From an uncultured Pantoea sp. (lineage in GTDB: Bacteria > Pseudomonadota > Gammaproteobacteria > Enterobacterales > Enterobacteriaceae), in contig CAJYVD010000034.1 of the NCBI GenBank assembly GCA_913778495.1, positions 62,001 through 126,000 on the forward strand: a DNA stretch of 64,000 bases. The letters run 5' to 3'. The translations under genes and the position numbers were made by a program. The notes under the pieces are model-generated. The model made no database searches. It worked only from the letters and a program-made list of their open reading frames with translations, and was not told the origin of the DNA. Positions 1 through 8,969 of this stretch are shown in pieces; the stretch's first letter is position 1; each line of letters starts with the position of its first letter.

Positions 1-453
1 GACGGTGCGCTTATCAATAGAACGTGGAATTTCCAGGCGGGAAATAGCGATTTGCGCGGGCTTGTGGCCCATCAGGCGCGAAAGGCCTTTACCAATAACC
101 GGGAAGTAATTTTGCTGTACGACGGTATCCAGACCGAGGTCGTCTACCGTTTTCCCCAGCACCATACGGGATTCAACAATCTGAATCTCGGTATCCGAGG
201 CGGGAGTGGAAGGCAGCACGTCCTGCAGCTCATTCAGTACCGAAGCGGTATTTTTTTGCTCGACCTGAACCATCGCGTCAGCGCTATAGATGGGCGTTGC
301 AAACAGTGTGTAGAGCGTCCCCACCAGCATAAAGAAGGCGGTGACGGCAACAATGATCCAGCGGTGATCAATAAGCTGTCCCACAAGATGCGCCAGATCC
401 CATCCATTCGAATCTTCCTTTGGCGCGGTCATAACCTTGTTTTTGATATTCAT
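1..453 (-). CDS. wzc: Exopolysaccharide tyrosine autokinase Wzc/AmsA (N-terminal part, cut by window edge)
   Basis: Only the first 151 codons are inside the window; the rest lies to the left of position 1. The N-terminus reads MNIKNKVMTAPKEDSNGWDL and is followed by a hydrophobic segment (about residues 33-51, rich in I/V/F) and a periplasmic stretch, as expected for a polysaccharide co-polymerase with an N-terminal Wzz domain. The catalytic Walker motifs and tyrosine cluster of the family are outside the view. It starts 12 bp after the wzb stop, in the operon order wza-wzb-wzc. In the family, Wzc is the inner-membrane autokinase that Wzb dephosphorylates, and the cycle drives export of high-molecular-weight polymer. 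In Erwinia the same gene is called amsA. Confidence 0.93.
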   Translation of the reverse strand, partial: MNIKNKVMTAPKEDSNGWDLAHLVGQLIDHRWIIVAVTAFFMLVGTLYTLFATPIYSADAMVQVEQKNTASVLNELQDVLPSTPASDTEIQIVESRMVLGKTVDDLGLDTVVQQNYFPVIGKGLSRLMGHKPAQIAISRLEIPRSIDKRTV

Positions 454-465
454 GGATATTCCCAA

Positions 466-900
466 CTATCGGCTTAATACGTTGACCCACTTCTGGGTAG
501 CGTTTTCCAGTAACCCGTAGACCTCTTCGAAGGCCTCGCGGCTTTTTTTATACGGATCCGCAATTTCCTGCTGCCCAAGCCAGTGGCCAAGCAGCATCGT
601 TTTGCCGCGAGCGGCTGGGTCGATTCTATTTACCTGCTCAATGTGGCGCTTTTCCATTACCAGAATCAGGTCGTATTCACGGCACATAGGGGCCGTTAAC
701 TGCTGCGCCTGATGGCCCGCCAGTGACAGGCCGCGTTCTGCAGCCACGTCAGTGGCGGTCTGGTCCGCCGCGTGGCCTTGCAAGGCACTGAGACCCGCAG
801 AGGCCACATGGATATCAGGTAGCGCGCGCTTGAACAGGCGCTCCCCGGTAGGGGAGCGGCAAATGTTGCCGACGCAGACAACTAACACGGACTTGATCAT
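466..900 (-). CDS. wzb: Low-molecular-weight protein-tyrosine phosphatase Wzb/AmsI
   Basis: This 144-residue protein has the low-molecular-weight phosphatase P-loop C-X5-R-S at C9-R15 (VCVGNICRSP) and the general-acid motif DPYKKS at D115, so it should be catalytically active. The length matches E. coli Wzb and Erwinia AmsI. It lies between wza (14 bp upstream) and wzc (12 bp downstream), consistent with its family role of dephosphorylating the tyrosine-rich tail of Wzc in the cytoplasm. It is translated as part of the exopolysaccharide operon. Confidence 0.95.
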   Translation of the reverse strand: MIKSVLVVCVGNICRSPTGERLFKRALPDIHVASAGLSALQGHAADQTATDVAAERGLSLAGHQAQQLTAPMCREYDLILVMEKRHIEQVNRIDPAARGKTMLLGHWLGQQEIADPYKKSREAFEEVYGLLENATQKWVNVLSR

Positions 901-914
901 GCTAAACCTTGCTT

Positions 915-2045
915 CTACCAGTTATGGATACGCTGTGCCGCTGAGGTCGCGTTATCGATACCGACGATGGTTGGCAGCAGCCCCGAGATCACACGGTTCC
1001 AACGCGTGATCGGCGTGGAGGTCACGTAGACGATATCGTACGGTTCAAGCTGGAATTCCGTTCCCATCACCATAGAAGCGGCATCTTTGGTATTCAGCTG
1101 GTAAACGTTGGCAATCTTGGTGCGATTCGTGCCGCGAATGGTACGAATGACGAAGACACCGGTAGCGTCTGAGGTGGTTTGATCCATACCCTGCGCGTTA
1201 CCCAAGGCTTCCGCCAGCGTCATACCGCTGCGATCCATTTTCAGCGTCGCCTGCTGCTTCACTTCGCCCATCACAAACACTTTCAGGTCGTCGTTACGCG
1301 GCACGAACAGGATGTCGCCCGGATAGAGCAGATGGTTCTGGCTCAGATCGCCGTTTTGCATCAGCGCCTGCAGCGAAATACGCTGCTCGCGACCGTTGTG
1401 CGTCAGCACAACGTTGCGCCAGTCGGCATCGGCAGCAAGGCCACCGGCGGCGTTGATGGCATCCAGCACCGTGAGCGGCACGTTGGTAATGGCCTGCTGG
1501 CCAGAATTGGTGACGGAGCCCGTCACGTAGGTTTTCTGCGAGCGGAACGCGGCAATGTTCACGTCCACCTGCGGGCTTTCGATGTACTGCGCCAGACGGC
1601 GCGAGATTTCGGCGCGAATTTCACCCACGGTACGGCCCACAACGCGCACCTTACCGATGTAAGGGTAGAAGATAGTGCCGTCTGCCTGTACCCAGTTACC
1701 GGTGTCGCTGGCGCTGCGATACTGACCGGCGGGCGTGGTCAACTCAGGGTGATCCCACACGGTGACGTTCAACACATCACCGACGCCCACGCGGTATTCA
1801 TAGCTTTGGATTTCCGTTTGCAGCGCGGGGTTAGCCTGCGCCACATTCTGACGCGGACGCATCTGCTCAACCAGACGCGGCGTGAGCGGAAAGACGTTTA
1901 CGTATTTGTCGATGTCGAAGTTACTGTCCTGTTGCTCAACGACATCTTTTCCACTGGTGGAAAGGTGCGAACCCGGCTCGATGGTGCATCCGGAGAGAAA
2001 AGTTGCGGATACCAGTAAAGGTATCAATTTAGTTTTCATTATCAT
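915..2045 (-). CDS. wza: Outer-membrane polysaccharide export lipoprotein Wza/AmsH
   Basis: A 376-residue protein with a lipoprotein signal peptide ending in the lipobox LSGC, Cys20 being the predicted acylation site. The remainder resembles Wza throughout: the PES/SLBB regions contain [20 protein letters not shown] and [15 protein letters not shown], and the protein ends in RIHNW like E. coli Wza. The family forms the octameric outer-membrane channel for capsule or exopolysaccharide export, with Wzc below it. Start: ATG at 2045 has a GAAGA-like ribosome site at good spacing; an in-frame ATG two codons later (2039) is possible. It is 293 bp downstream of the amsG-type gene and shares its operon. 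Confidence 0.95.
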   Translation of the reverse strand: MIMKTKLIPLLVSATFLSGCTIEPGSHLSTSGKDVVEQQDSNFDIDKYVNVFPLTPRLVEQMRPRQNVAQANPALQTEIQSYEYRVGVGDVLNVTVWDHPELTTPAGQYRSASDTGNWVQADGTIFYPYIGKVRVVGRTVGEIRAEISRRLAQYIESPQVDVNIAAFRSQKTYVTGSVTNSGQQAITNVPLTVLDAINAAGGLAADADWRNVVLTHNGREQRISLQALMQNGDLSQNHLLYPGDILFVPRNDDLKVFVMGEVKQQATLKMDRSGMTLAEALGNAQGMDQTTSDATGVFVIRTIRGTNRTKIANVYQLNTKDAASMVMGTEFQLEPYDIVYVTSTPITRWNRVISGLLPTIVGIDNATSAAQRIHNW

Positions 2046-2337
2046 CTGATTCTTCGCTATCAGTTAATGATCGATCGAGGCGAAAACGCCGCTGTGTAGC
2101 GTCTATGTAAAAGTAAACGTGACAAATTAACGACTAAAACTTAAGGCCATTATCATTTGCTCCCGTGGTTTTGCGTCGTCACCGTGCCTGGGACGACGTG
2201 CACTAAAGTAGGTTATTGACCTTGCGGAAAATTAGCCCGCTTTATTATGGCTCGATAATGGCCGTTGTCAGATAAAAGCACGCTAAATATCGGCGGTACA
2301 GGATGGGGAAGCATACGTTCGTTCCCCTGCCCTGCGG
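2046..2337 (-). other. amsG-wza intercistronic region
   Basis: A 292-bp gap without a gene inside the exopolysaccharide operon. It holds one hairpin just after the amsG stop (GGGGAA at 2305-2310 facing TTCCCC at 2322-2327). No T-tract follows, so it looks more like an mRNA processing or stabilising element than a full terminator. A similar long gap separates the equivalent genes in Erwinia, from memory. Confidence 0.35.
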
Positions 2338-3771
2338 TCAGTAAGCGCCATCGCGTTTCAGCACGACGCCAACCGTCTTAAACAGAATCGCGATGTCATT
2401 CCACAGCGACCAGTTTTTGACATACCAAGAGTCGAAATAAACGCGCGTTTCATAGTCCACGTCATTACGACCGCTTACCTGCCACAATCCCGTCATGCCT
2501 GGCTTTGCCATCAGGTAGTAATCGACATCACCGGCATAACGACAGAGTTCATCTTCAATAACCGGGCGCGGGCCAACCAGGCTCATATCGCCACGCACGA
2601 CGTTCCACAGCTGCGGCAGCTCATCCAGACTGGTTTTGCGGATGAAGTGGCCAACTTTGGTGATACGCGGGTCATTTTTCAGTTTGAAATCTTTATCCCA
2701 CTCGGCGCGCGCAACGGGGTCAGTGCGCAGCACTTCTTCCAGCACTTCTTTGGAGTTGATCACCATTGAGCGGAATTTCAGGCATTTAAATTTGCGGCCG
2801 TTCATGCCTACGCGTTCGTGACCGTAAATCGGTGGCCCGCCGTCGCGACCCACCATGAAGCCGAGCACCAGCAGCGCAGGCGACAGAGCGATAATAATGC
2901 TGAGCGCCCCGACGATATCGAACGCGCGCTTGAGGAAACGCGAGGTGCGTTTCGCCAGGTTGTTGTTGACGCGCAGGATCATCACTTCATGGCTGAAAAT
3001 GTACGCCATGTCGGTGCCGTACAGCGGAACACCACGCAGCGTAGGAATCACAGAGACGGAGCGGCAGTTGTGTTTGGCCAGCGTTTTCAGCCAGTTATCA
3101 CGGTGCTGACTCTGCTCAAATTCCACAGCGACAATAAATTGGGTCTCGGTGTTAGTAAGCTGCCACACCTCTTCTTCGCTGCGCAGCACCGGCACGCCAG
3201 CAATGCTTGCCTGAGGGCAACTGCCGTCGACATCAAAGAAGGCGATCACATCAAATCCCATCACCTCTTCGCTTTGCAGCGCCTGCCAGGCTTCCTGCGC
3301 GTTGTGGTTACTGCCGATAATGATGGTCTGCTTTTTCCACATGCCATAGTGATTCAGTACTCGTTTGGACAGGGCACGTGCCACAGGAATCAGCACCAGG
3401 GCTAATAGCCACGTCAGAACCCAGACAAAACGAGAAATTTGCCACTGCGACAGCGCAGAAATTGACAGATCGATTACAGAGAAAATCAGAACGGTACGAA
3501 AAATCTCTTTCAGTTCGAACCAGAAAGGTTTGCGATAGGTGTAATGACGCAAACGCACCCAGAACCATCCGGTGCAAATTATGGATAAGCAAATGTGCGT
3601 GGCAATTTTTAAATTCAGATCTTTTTCAGAAATATCTGCCAGGGGAGAATGTGTGAACGAATTAATGAGCGCCAGAGCAATAAACAACGCTGCGTTGAAA
3701 CAAATTAAATCCGAGCACGCCAGTAAAATTTTTGTCAGAAGACTTTTATATGTAAATTCGTTATCGCGCAT
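2338..3771 (-). CDS. amsG: Undecaprenyl-phosphate hexose-1-phosphate transferase (AmsG/WcaJ/WbaP-type initiating transferase)
   Basis: A 477-residue polyprenyl-phosphate sugar transferase. The N-terminal half has several hydrophobic segments (about residues 11-30, 50-70, 90-105, 115-130) followed by a nucleotide-binding-like region (IIIGSNHNA, near residue 150). The C-terminal catalytic domain begins near KRAFDIVGA and carries the signature blocks KCLKFRSM, DELPQLWNV, LVGPRP and the final KPGMTGLWQVSGR region. The family transfers hexose-1-phosphate to undecaprenyl phosphate at the inner membrane, starting repeat-unit synthesis. Length and position as first gene before wza-wzb-wzc match AmsG, which uses UDP-galactose; galactose rather than glucose is inferred from this context. 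A long leader with JUMPstart and RcsAB-like sites precedes it. Confidence 0.9.
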   Translation of the reverse strand: MRDNEFTYKSLLTKILLACSDLICFNAALFIALALINSFTHSPLADISEKDLNLKIATHICLSIICTGWFWVRLRHYTYRKPFWFELKEIFRTVLIFSVIDLSISALSQWQISRFVWVLTWLLALVLIPVARALSKRVLNHYGMWKKQTIIIGSNHNAQEAWQALQSEEVMGFDVIAFFDVDGSCPQASIAGVPVLRSEEEVWQLTNTETQFIVAVEFEQSQHRDNWLKTLAKHNCRSVSVIPTLRGVPLYGTDMAYIFSHEVMILRVNNNLAKRTSRFLKRAFDIVGALSIIIALSPALLVLGFMVGRDGGPPIYGHERVGMNGRKFKCLKFRSMVINSKEVLEEVLRTDPVARAEWDKDFKLKNDPRITKVGHFIRKTSLDELPQLWNVVRGDMSLVGPRPVIEDELCRYAGDVDYYLMAKPGMTGLWQVSGRNDVDYETRVYFDSWYVKNWSLWNDIAILFKTVGVVLKRDGAY

Positions 3772-3997
3772 ATTTAACTCTTTTATTTTAATTCCGTAAT
3801 CCCTAATGCCTCGCTGCTGCGTAATAAATCAGCAAAACGTTAACTGCAATTCAGGAGGCAATCTGCGGTATCCACGTTGGTGTTAAGCTAATGCTTGCTC
3901 AAGTTAAGCAGCAAAATTCTCTTAAGTACCAACAGATTACTCTGACTTCTCTTGCCACTACTCAGATATTTCCGCAGATGAAAAAGTCATTTCAGGC

Positions 3998-4008
3998 ACG
4001 CTACCGCC
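3998..4008 (-). promoter_or_regulatory. ops element of a JUMPstart sequence (RfaH recruitment)
   Basis: Reading the minus strand, 4008 to 3998 is GGCGGTAGCGT, an exact match to the ops core, preceded by GGCAGCGACAGCTAAG, which resembles the upstream half of JUMPstart. In enteric bacteria this element in the non-template strand pauses RNA polymerase and recruits RfaH, which lets long surface-polysaccharide operons be transcribed to the end. It lies about 230 nt before the amsG start codon. Confidence 0.85.
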
Positions 4009-4161
4009 CTTAGCTGTCGCTGCCAATATCGCTTTGGAACCCGTGTTTTTTGGACAAATATTGTGCATTCGCCGCGCACGATCACAATTCACAACATTAA
4101 GCAGCCAATACAGCGCGCATAAACATCATTCACGCAGACAATTCCTTACCCGTTGCTATAC

Positions 4162-4235
4162 TAGTTATTACTGGCCTGTTTACAAGTAGGCCCCGTGTCC
4201 CCTGCTCTATTTTAGGAAAAAGACTACCAGTCATA
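4162..4235 (-). promoter_or_regulatory. Candidate exopolysaccharide operon promoters
   Basis: Two weak sigma70-like candidates lie between the RcsAB-like box and the ops element. One has -10 TAAAAT at 4214-4209 with a poor -35 (TTATGA, 16 bp upstream). The other pairs TTGTAA with TAGTAT at a 16-bp spacer near 4184-4162. Either would place the ops element in the transcribed leader. Weak -35 boxes fit an activator-dependent promoter. The choice between them cannot be made by eye. Confidence 0.3.
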
Positions 4236-4276
4236 AGTATTGCCGCCATCCCCTTTATCCCTCTTCGCTGCAAAAT

Positions 4277-4290
4277 TCAGATTAATTCGA
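4277..4290 (-). promoter_or_regulatory. Candidate RcsAB box
   Basis: The minus strand reads TCGAATTAATCTGA, which agrees with 11 of 14 positions of the RcsAB consensus TRVGAAWAWTSYGA. It is about 510 bp upstream of the amsG start. An RcsA/RcsB site roughly 500-580 bp before amsG is known in Erwinia amylovora, so the position supports the call more than the match itself. Confidence 0.5.
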
Positions 4291-4691
4291 TACTCATTGC
4301 ATAATGCGTCTATCAAAGGTTGCGCCGCCCCGAAACATTGAATTAATGGCGACAACCTGAGATATATCTGATTTAGCTATCGGCAAAACTTATGGACAGC
4401 CAATTATCCGACAAATAAAAGGCTAATGCTGTTAGGCCAGCGGTAATGCAACTTGCGGGCTATTTTTACCCTGTAACCTGATTAATTTTCATCAGAATGG
4501 GCTTATTTCGTTGATGGAAGGCATGCGTCAAAGGAGGGAAAAGGCTCACGATGCGTGTTAGCGAGAGACACTGCCTGCTCGCACGTTGCGCTTAGCCACG
4601 CACCGATAACCTGTTTGGGTATGCTGACGGTAAGCGATACACGGGAATGCGCGCGATAGCGGGGGCAAAGGGAGTCGCGGTTAACGCATGA

Positions 4692-4718
4692 CCCGGCACG
4701 CCTTGCGGCTGCGCCGGG
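4692..4718 (-). terminator. Hairpin downstream of asmA
   Basis: CCCGGC (4692-4697) pairs with GCCGGG (4713-4718) and the arms continue inward with CGCC/GGC pairs. No T-tract follows on the minus strand, so this is a REP-like or factor-dependent 3' end rather than a classical intrinsic terminator. Confidence 0.4.
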
Positions 4719-4726
4719 CAGGTAGA

Positions 4727-6529
4727 TCAGCGTGAGGGTTTAGCGGGTTGCTGGCGGTCTAGCCAATCATTCAATCTTGCTTTGGCTTTGTCCTGCACCT
4801 GCTGGCGCATCACCTCATCAACCGGTAACGCATATTGCAGATTGTCCCAGCGGCCATAGACGCGCAGCGGGATGGATTGTTTGTTTAATACGTCAGCCAG
4901 CTGATCATCGCCTTTCCAGCCGCGCAGCATCAGGTTAAGGGTGACATCTAGCTGCTGATTGACCACATCCACGCTGCCCTGCGTTTGCACCGCCATGCGG
5001 CTATTGCCGCCGTGCAGGTCGGGCAGTTGTACCTTGCCCTGCTGGAGCGCGATGTGCCCGCTTAACTGCTCAATGCCTTGACTGTCGGGCTGGTCATTGC
5101 TGACGCGGTTACTCAGGCGCGTGACCGCACGGCGTACCATTTGCTGTAAATCCAACTGGCTTAACTGCACATTATCCGCTTCGAGATCGGCACTGCCCTG
5201 CCAAAAACGTTTGGCCTCCGCCACGCTCAGCCCATCCCCCTGCAGATCGCCTTTCAGCGAGACGCTGCCCTGCAGCGCCGCAGGCAATTCAAAGGCTTTA
5301 AGCAGCGGCGCCAGCGCAATATTGTCGAGCTCAGGCTGAAACGCCACTTTGGTGACAGGCTGGCGAATATCCACCGAGCCGGGAATGGAAAAGTGGCCAG
5401 GCCCCATATTGCCCTGCAGGGCGTTAAGGGCGATCAGACCCTGCTGGTTTTGGAGATCGATGCGCAGATTGCTGAGCGCGAGGCCACGCCACGTGGCGCT
5501 GTCGGCCTCCAGCCGTAGCGACAGGTCGAGGTCGGTCAGCGGCGAATCGGCGTTGTCACGCGTGCGCGGTTCCGCAATCACCGGCGGTCGCATCACGCTG
5601 GCGTGTTGCGTCACGCCGCCGTCGGTGCTGGCCGCGCCCACCAGCAGAGCATCAAAGTTTAGCGCACTCGCCTTCAGCGCCAGCGTAAGCTGCTGCGGCA
5701 GGGCCAGACGACCTTGCGCGCTGCCCTGCAGAGCGCTGTCATTGGCACTGAGTTGCACATTTTGCAGCGAAAACTGCTGGTTATCGCCATCCCAGTCGCC
5801 CTGCCCGCTTAACACACCTTTGATGCCCTGCGGCGGTAAATTCACGCCGTCAAGCGTGTAGGCGAACTCGTCAATTTGGCCGGTGAGCCGATGGGGATAT
5901 TGCGCAACATTCATCACGCCGTTGAGGCGGACGCTGAGGTTGCGCTGATTGCGCGAGACGCGGGTAGCCAAATCAAGCCGGGCATTTTGATCCGCATCCT
6001 GGCTCATCGCCAGATTGAGGTCGCGAAAATTGTATTCGGCCCCGCCGCGCTGCTGCCAAATCAGCAAACTGTCAGCAAGGCGCAGTTTGCCAATAGTAAA
6101 CGACCAACCGTCACCGCTGGCGCCTGGCGACGCATTGTCGCCAGGCCCGACGGGCGCGCCCTGCGGTCGCTGCGCATCACTGTCTGGAGTAACGCGGATC
6201 ACGGCATTCTTGAGCATGACCTGGCTGACGCTGAGCTGATGCGACAGCAGCGGCCAAAGATGGACATCGAGGCGCATGTTGTCCGCTGTTACCATCGGCT
6301 GGCTGGCGCCCGGTGCGGTGAGGCTCATGCGCCCGGCCAGAATGCTAAGCTGCGGCCATACGTGCCAGCGCAAATCGCCGTTGATCTCAAGCTGATAACC
6401 GCTGCGCTGCGCGACCTGTTTGACCATATAGTTACGAAAGTCGTTGGGATTGACCAGCAGCACCAGCGCCGTCATACCCGCGACGACCACCACTAACAGG
6501 ATGGCCAGCGTGGTTATCACTCTTCTCAT
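4727..6529 (-). CDS. asmA: AsmA family outer-membrane assembly / lipid transport protein
   Basis: A 600-residue protein (E. coli AsmA is 617) with one N-terminal membrane segment, about residues 5-26 (ITTLAILLVVVVAGMTALVLL), and a long periplasmic part. The AsmA N-terminal pattern NPNDFRNYM, KQVAQRSGYQLEINGDLRW follows, and the conserved C-terminal AsmA domain includes QLDVTLNLMLRGWKGDD and IPLRVYGRWDNL. AsmA-like proteins form periplasm-spanning bridges and are implicated in phospholipid supply to the outer membrane. The linker around residues 120-145 (GAPVGPGDNASPG) is Gly/Pro-rich and low complexity. It is followed after 94 bp by a position matching E. coli order (dcd upstream). Confidence 0.93.
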   Translation of the reverse strand: MRRVITTLAILLVVVVAGMTALVLLVNPNDFRNYMVKQVAQRSGYQLEINGDLRWHVWPQLSILAGRMSLTAPGASQPMVTADNMRLDVHLWPLLSHQLSVSQVMLKNAVIRVTPDSDAQRPQGAPVGPGDNASPGASGDGWSFTIGKLRLADSLLIWQQRGGAEYNFRDLNLAMSQDADQNARLDLATRVSRNQRNLSVRLNGVMNVAQYPHRLTGQIDEFAYTLDGVNLPPQGIKGVLSGQGDWDGDNQQFSLQNVQLSANDSALQGSAQGRLALPQQLTLALKASALNFDALLVGAASTDGGVTQHASVMRPPVIAEPRTRDNADSPLTDLDLSLRLEADSATWRGLALSNLRIDLQNQQGLIALNALQGNMGPGHFSIPGSVDIRQPVTKVAFQPELDNIALAPLLKAFELPAALQGSVSLKGDLQGDGLSVAEAKRFWQGSADLEADNVQLSQLDLQQMVRRAVTRLSNRVSNDQPDSQGIEQLSGHIALQQGKVQLPDLHGGNSRMAVQTQGSVDVVNQQLDVTLNLMLRGWKGDDQLADVLNKQSIPLRVYGRWDNLQYALPVDEVMRQQVQDKAKARLNDWLDRQQPAKPSR

Positions 6530-6622
6530 TGCATCCTCAAAGTCTTATTGGCCGTCCTGCACCTTTTTACAGATAGGGCAGAAACGGCGGCGCGTTATCC
6601 CACCGCCTGCGGCACCCACCGA

Positions 6623-7204
6623 TTAATCTTTATCAATGCGGCTGGCGTCTGCGCCCTGCTGACCGCGATACTTGGCATCTTCACGGCGATTATAAGGACG
6701 TGCTGCCGGCCCAGAAAGCGGCTCAAAGCTCAGCGCGCCAATCAACATGCCCGGCCGCAGCGCCAGCGGCAGTTTTCCTGAATTATAGAACTCCAGTACG
6801 ATACGACCCTGCCAGCCGGGATCGATACGGTGTGCGGTCACGTGCACCATCAATCCCAATCGCGCCAGCGACGAGCGCCCGTCAAGCCAGCCGACTAAAT
6901 CATCGGGAATGGTCACAGACTCTAGCGTCACTGCCAGCGCCAGTTCTCCCGGGTGCAGGAAAAACGCTTCGCCCTCGGGCAACACGATTTCGTCGCTCAT
7001 GACGCGGTCCAGCGCGGCGCTGACTTCGTGCTTCGGGCCACTCAAATCGATATAAGCGGCGGTGTGCCCACTGAACGTACGAAACTGATTGCCCAGGCGC
7101 ACATCGACCGTGGCACCGTTGATACGCTCTACTGGCGGGCGAGGCGAAATGGCTAACTTACCGCTATCCAGCCAAGCCTCAATGTCGCGATCGCATAATC
7201 TCAT
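6623..7204 (-). CDS. dcd: dCTP deaminase
   Basis: A 193-residue protein, exactly the E. coli Dcd length when started at ATG 7204 ([11 protein letters not shown]); an upstream in-frame ATG would add 26 poorly conserved residues. The active-site block [21 protein letters not shown] contains S111 and R115, and the catalytic Glu138 lies in VLEFYN. The enzyme converts dCTP to dUTP and ammonia, feeding dTTP synthesis through Dut and ThyA. It sits between udk and asmA, as in E. coli. Confidence 0.97.
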   Translation of the reverse strand: MRLCDRDIEAWLDSGKLAISPRPPVERINGATVDVRLGNQFRTFSGHTAAYIDLSGPKHEVSAALDRVMSDEIVLPEGEAFFLHPGELALAVTLESVTIPDDLVGWLDGRSSLARLGLMVHVTAHRIDPGWQGRIVLEFYNSGKLPLALRPGMLIGALSFEPLSGPAARPYNRREDAKYRGQQGADASRIDKD

Positions 7205-7327
7205 CGCTGAAACTCCATGAATTAAGTGTAGCGAAAGGCTGCGCAAACGTGACAGCCTTGCGTCACGTCCATCCGGACGCACAGTACATCTGCGGCTGAA
7301 ACATAGCCCGCCACAGAGTGCTCAGCC

Positions 7328-7966
7328 TTAAAGGTACTGGTTAATTTTGGCCTTAAGGATATCAATGGCAATGCGATTTTTTCCCCCGCGCGGCACGATG
7401 ATATCGGCGTATTGCTTAGACGGCTCAATGAACTGTAAAAACATGGGGCGGACGGTTTTCTGGTACTGACTCATTACCGAGTCCATCGAGCGTCCGCGCT
7501 CGTTGACGTCGCGCTTCATGCGGCGCATCAGGCAGATATCCAACGGCGTATCGACAAAAATGGAGAAGTTGAGCTCCTGCCGCAGGCGCGCATCCGTCAG
7601 CAGCAAAATCCCTTCCAGAATGATGACTTTTTTCGGCTTCAGATGAATGCACTGCGCCGTACGGGTGTGTTCAACGTAGCTGTAAACAGGTAACTCAATG
7701 TCTTCGCCAGCTTTAAGGGCACGCAAATGCTGCAGGAGCAAGTCGTGATCCATGGCGCTGGGGTGGTCGTAGTTGGTTTTTACCCTCTCTTCCATGGTGA
7801 GGTGGCTTTGGTCTTTGTAGTAAGCATCTTCGGGGATCACCCCAATATGCTCGTCACCAACCTGGTCACGGATTTCACGGTAGAGCGTGCTGGCGATAAG
7901 ACTTTTTCCGGATGCAGATGCGCCTGCAATGCCAACGATCACGCACTGATGGGACTTGTCAGTCAT
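7328..7966 (-). CDS. udk: Uridine kinase
   Basis: A 212-residue kinase (E. coli 213) with Walker A GASASGKS at residues 15-22 and the uridine-kinase blocks [21 protein letters not shown] and the lid region [12 protein letters not shown]. It phosphorylates uridine and cytidine with GTP or ATP in pyrimidine salvage. It is directly upstream of dcd with a 123-bp gap, so both can be read from one leftward transcript. The N-terminus [10 protein letters not shown] matches the usual family start. Confidence 0.97.
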   Translation of the reverse strand: MTDKSHQCVIVGIAGASASGKSLIASTLYREIRDQVGDEHIGVIPEDAYYKDQSHLTMEERVKTNYDHPSAMDHDLLLQHLRALKAGEDIELPVYSYVEHTRTAQCIHLKPKKVIILEGILLLTDARLRQELNFSIFVDTPLDICLMRRMKRDVNERGRSMDSVMSQYQKTVRPMFLQFIEPSKQYADIIVPRGGKNRIAIDILKAKINQYL

Positions 7967-8196
7967 ACTTTTTTAAGACCTGATAACTGGAGCACATTAC
8001 CGCCAAAGCAGCAACGGGCCGAATGAGAGGGTTTGTTGGCGGCAATTATAGGTATTTCATCAGTGCGTTGCCAGAGAAATGGGGCGGCGGCTTTTCAGAT
8101 TATCCCCTTTATGCAGCCAGACGGTTAATCGATACACTGTTTACCTGTCCGCCTTGTACGCAACGCAGACAGACTCGCCTACTTTTAAGGAAAAAT

Positions 8197-8811
8197 ATGA
8201 GTTGGAAAACCTTGACCTATTTTGGGGACAGCATGTTGCTTATCCCCACCGCAGTGATTATTGCGTTGGTGCTCCCCTGGAAAAGTGACAATCGCCGCAG
8301 CGTGTGGTACTGGCTGCTGGCGTTTGGCCTCGCGGGATTGCTGGTGAGTATTTCAAAAATTCTGTTTTTGGGCTTTGGTATTGGTAGCGCCCGCTTTAAC
8401 TTCACCGGATTCAGCGGCCACAGCGCGATGTCCGCGACGTTGTGGCCCGTGATGATGTGGCTGGTTTCCGGCCGGTTTTCCGCTGCCTGGCGCACCGTCA
8501 CCATCGGTATCGGTTATCTTATTCCGCTGCTGGTCGGCCTGTCGCGCCTGGTGATTCACGCGCACTCGTTAAGCGAAGTGCTGGCCGGTCTTGCGCTGGG
8601 CTTTACCCTCAGCAGCGCGTTCCTTATCACGCAGCGCCACACAGCCTTGAAAGGCTTTAGCCTCGGCCAGATCAGCCTGGCGCTGCTGCTGCCGTTGCTG
8701 CTGCTGACCCACGGACGCGTGGCCACCACGCAACAATTTCTTGAACGCTTCTCCGCCAATCTTGCCGGGCTGGAAAAACCCTTTACCCGTGCCGATCTTT
8801 ACCGTCGTTGA
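8197..8811 (+). CDS. PAP2-family membrane phosphatase (variant motifs)
   Basis: A 204-residue membrane protein starting at ATG 8197, which has a TAAGGA ribosome site; the longer open frame to 8023 lacks one. Five or six hydrophobic segments are visible. Two of the three PAP2 phosphatase motifs can be seen: SGH in GFSGHSAM (about residue 72) and SR-X5-H in SRLVIHAHSLSEV (about residue 116), but the last acidic residue is Glu instead of Asp. The usual first motif K-X6-RP is not evident. The family dephosphorylates lipid or undecaprenyl pyrophosphates at the outer face of the membrane; the substrate here is unknown. It is divergent from udk. Confidence 0.75.
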   Translation: MSWKTLTYFGDSMLLIPTAVIIALVLPWKSDNRRSVWYWLLAFGLAGLLVSISKILFLGFGIGSARFNFTGFSGHSAMSATLWPVMMWLVSGRFSAAWRTVTIGIGYLIPLLVGLSRLVIHAHSLSEVLAGLALGFTLSSAFLITQRHTALKGFSLGQISLALLLPLLLLTHGRVATTQQFLERFSANLAGLEKPFTRADLYRR

Positions 8812-8900
8812 CAGCGCGCCGTCATCATCCTTTTTCAGGTAATCCCTTGAATATCAATTAAAACGATTAATGCGCAGAGATTTTAAGCAGATGTGCTAGC

Positions 8901-8969
8901 ATGAAAAAAAGAAAATCTCTGGCGCATTTTTTGTCGGAAGCGAATGCGCGCTGCTGGATTCGTGCATGA
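8901..8969 (+). CDS. Short upstream ORF overlapping the dgcE start (possible leader peptide)
   Basis: A 22-codon ORF (MKKRKSLAHFLSEANARCWI and two more residues) stops with TGA at 8967-8969, inside the ATGA overlap with the dgcE start codon at 8966. It begins with four basic residues out of five. Its own ribosome site is weak. The dgcE start has no clear Shine-Dalgarno sequence, so translation may be coupled through this ORF. There is no homology evidence; the claim rests on position and phasing only. Confidence 0.35.
   Translation: MKKRKSLAHFLSEANARCWIRA

Larger units (their letters stand above)
3772..4726 (-). other. Long control region upstream of the exopolysaccharide operon
   Basis: This 955-bp stretch has no convincing gene on either strand. 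Reading leftwards it holds a terminator-like hairpin after asmA (4692-4718), a candidate RcsAB box (4277-4290), possible promoters (about 4162-4235) and an ops/JUMPstart element (3998-4008), leaving a leader of roughly 400 nt before amsG. It is more A+T-rich than the flanking genes. The interval 4300-4690 shows nothing I can name. Confidence 0.6.

Noticed and set aside
1179-2018. A 279-codon open frame opposite wza
   Set aside because: It lies entirely inside a well-supported wza and has the composition of an antisense artefact.
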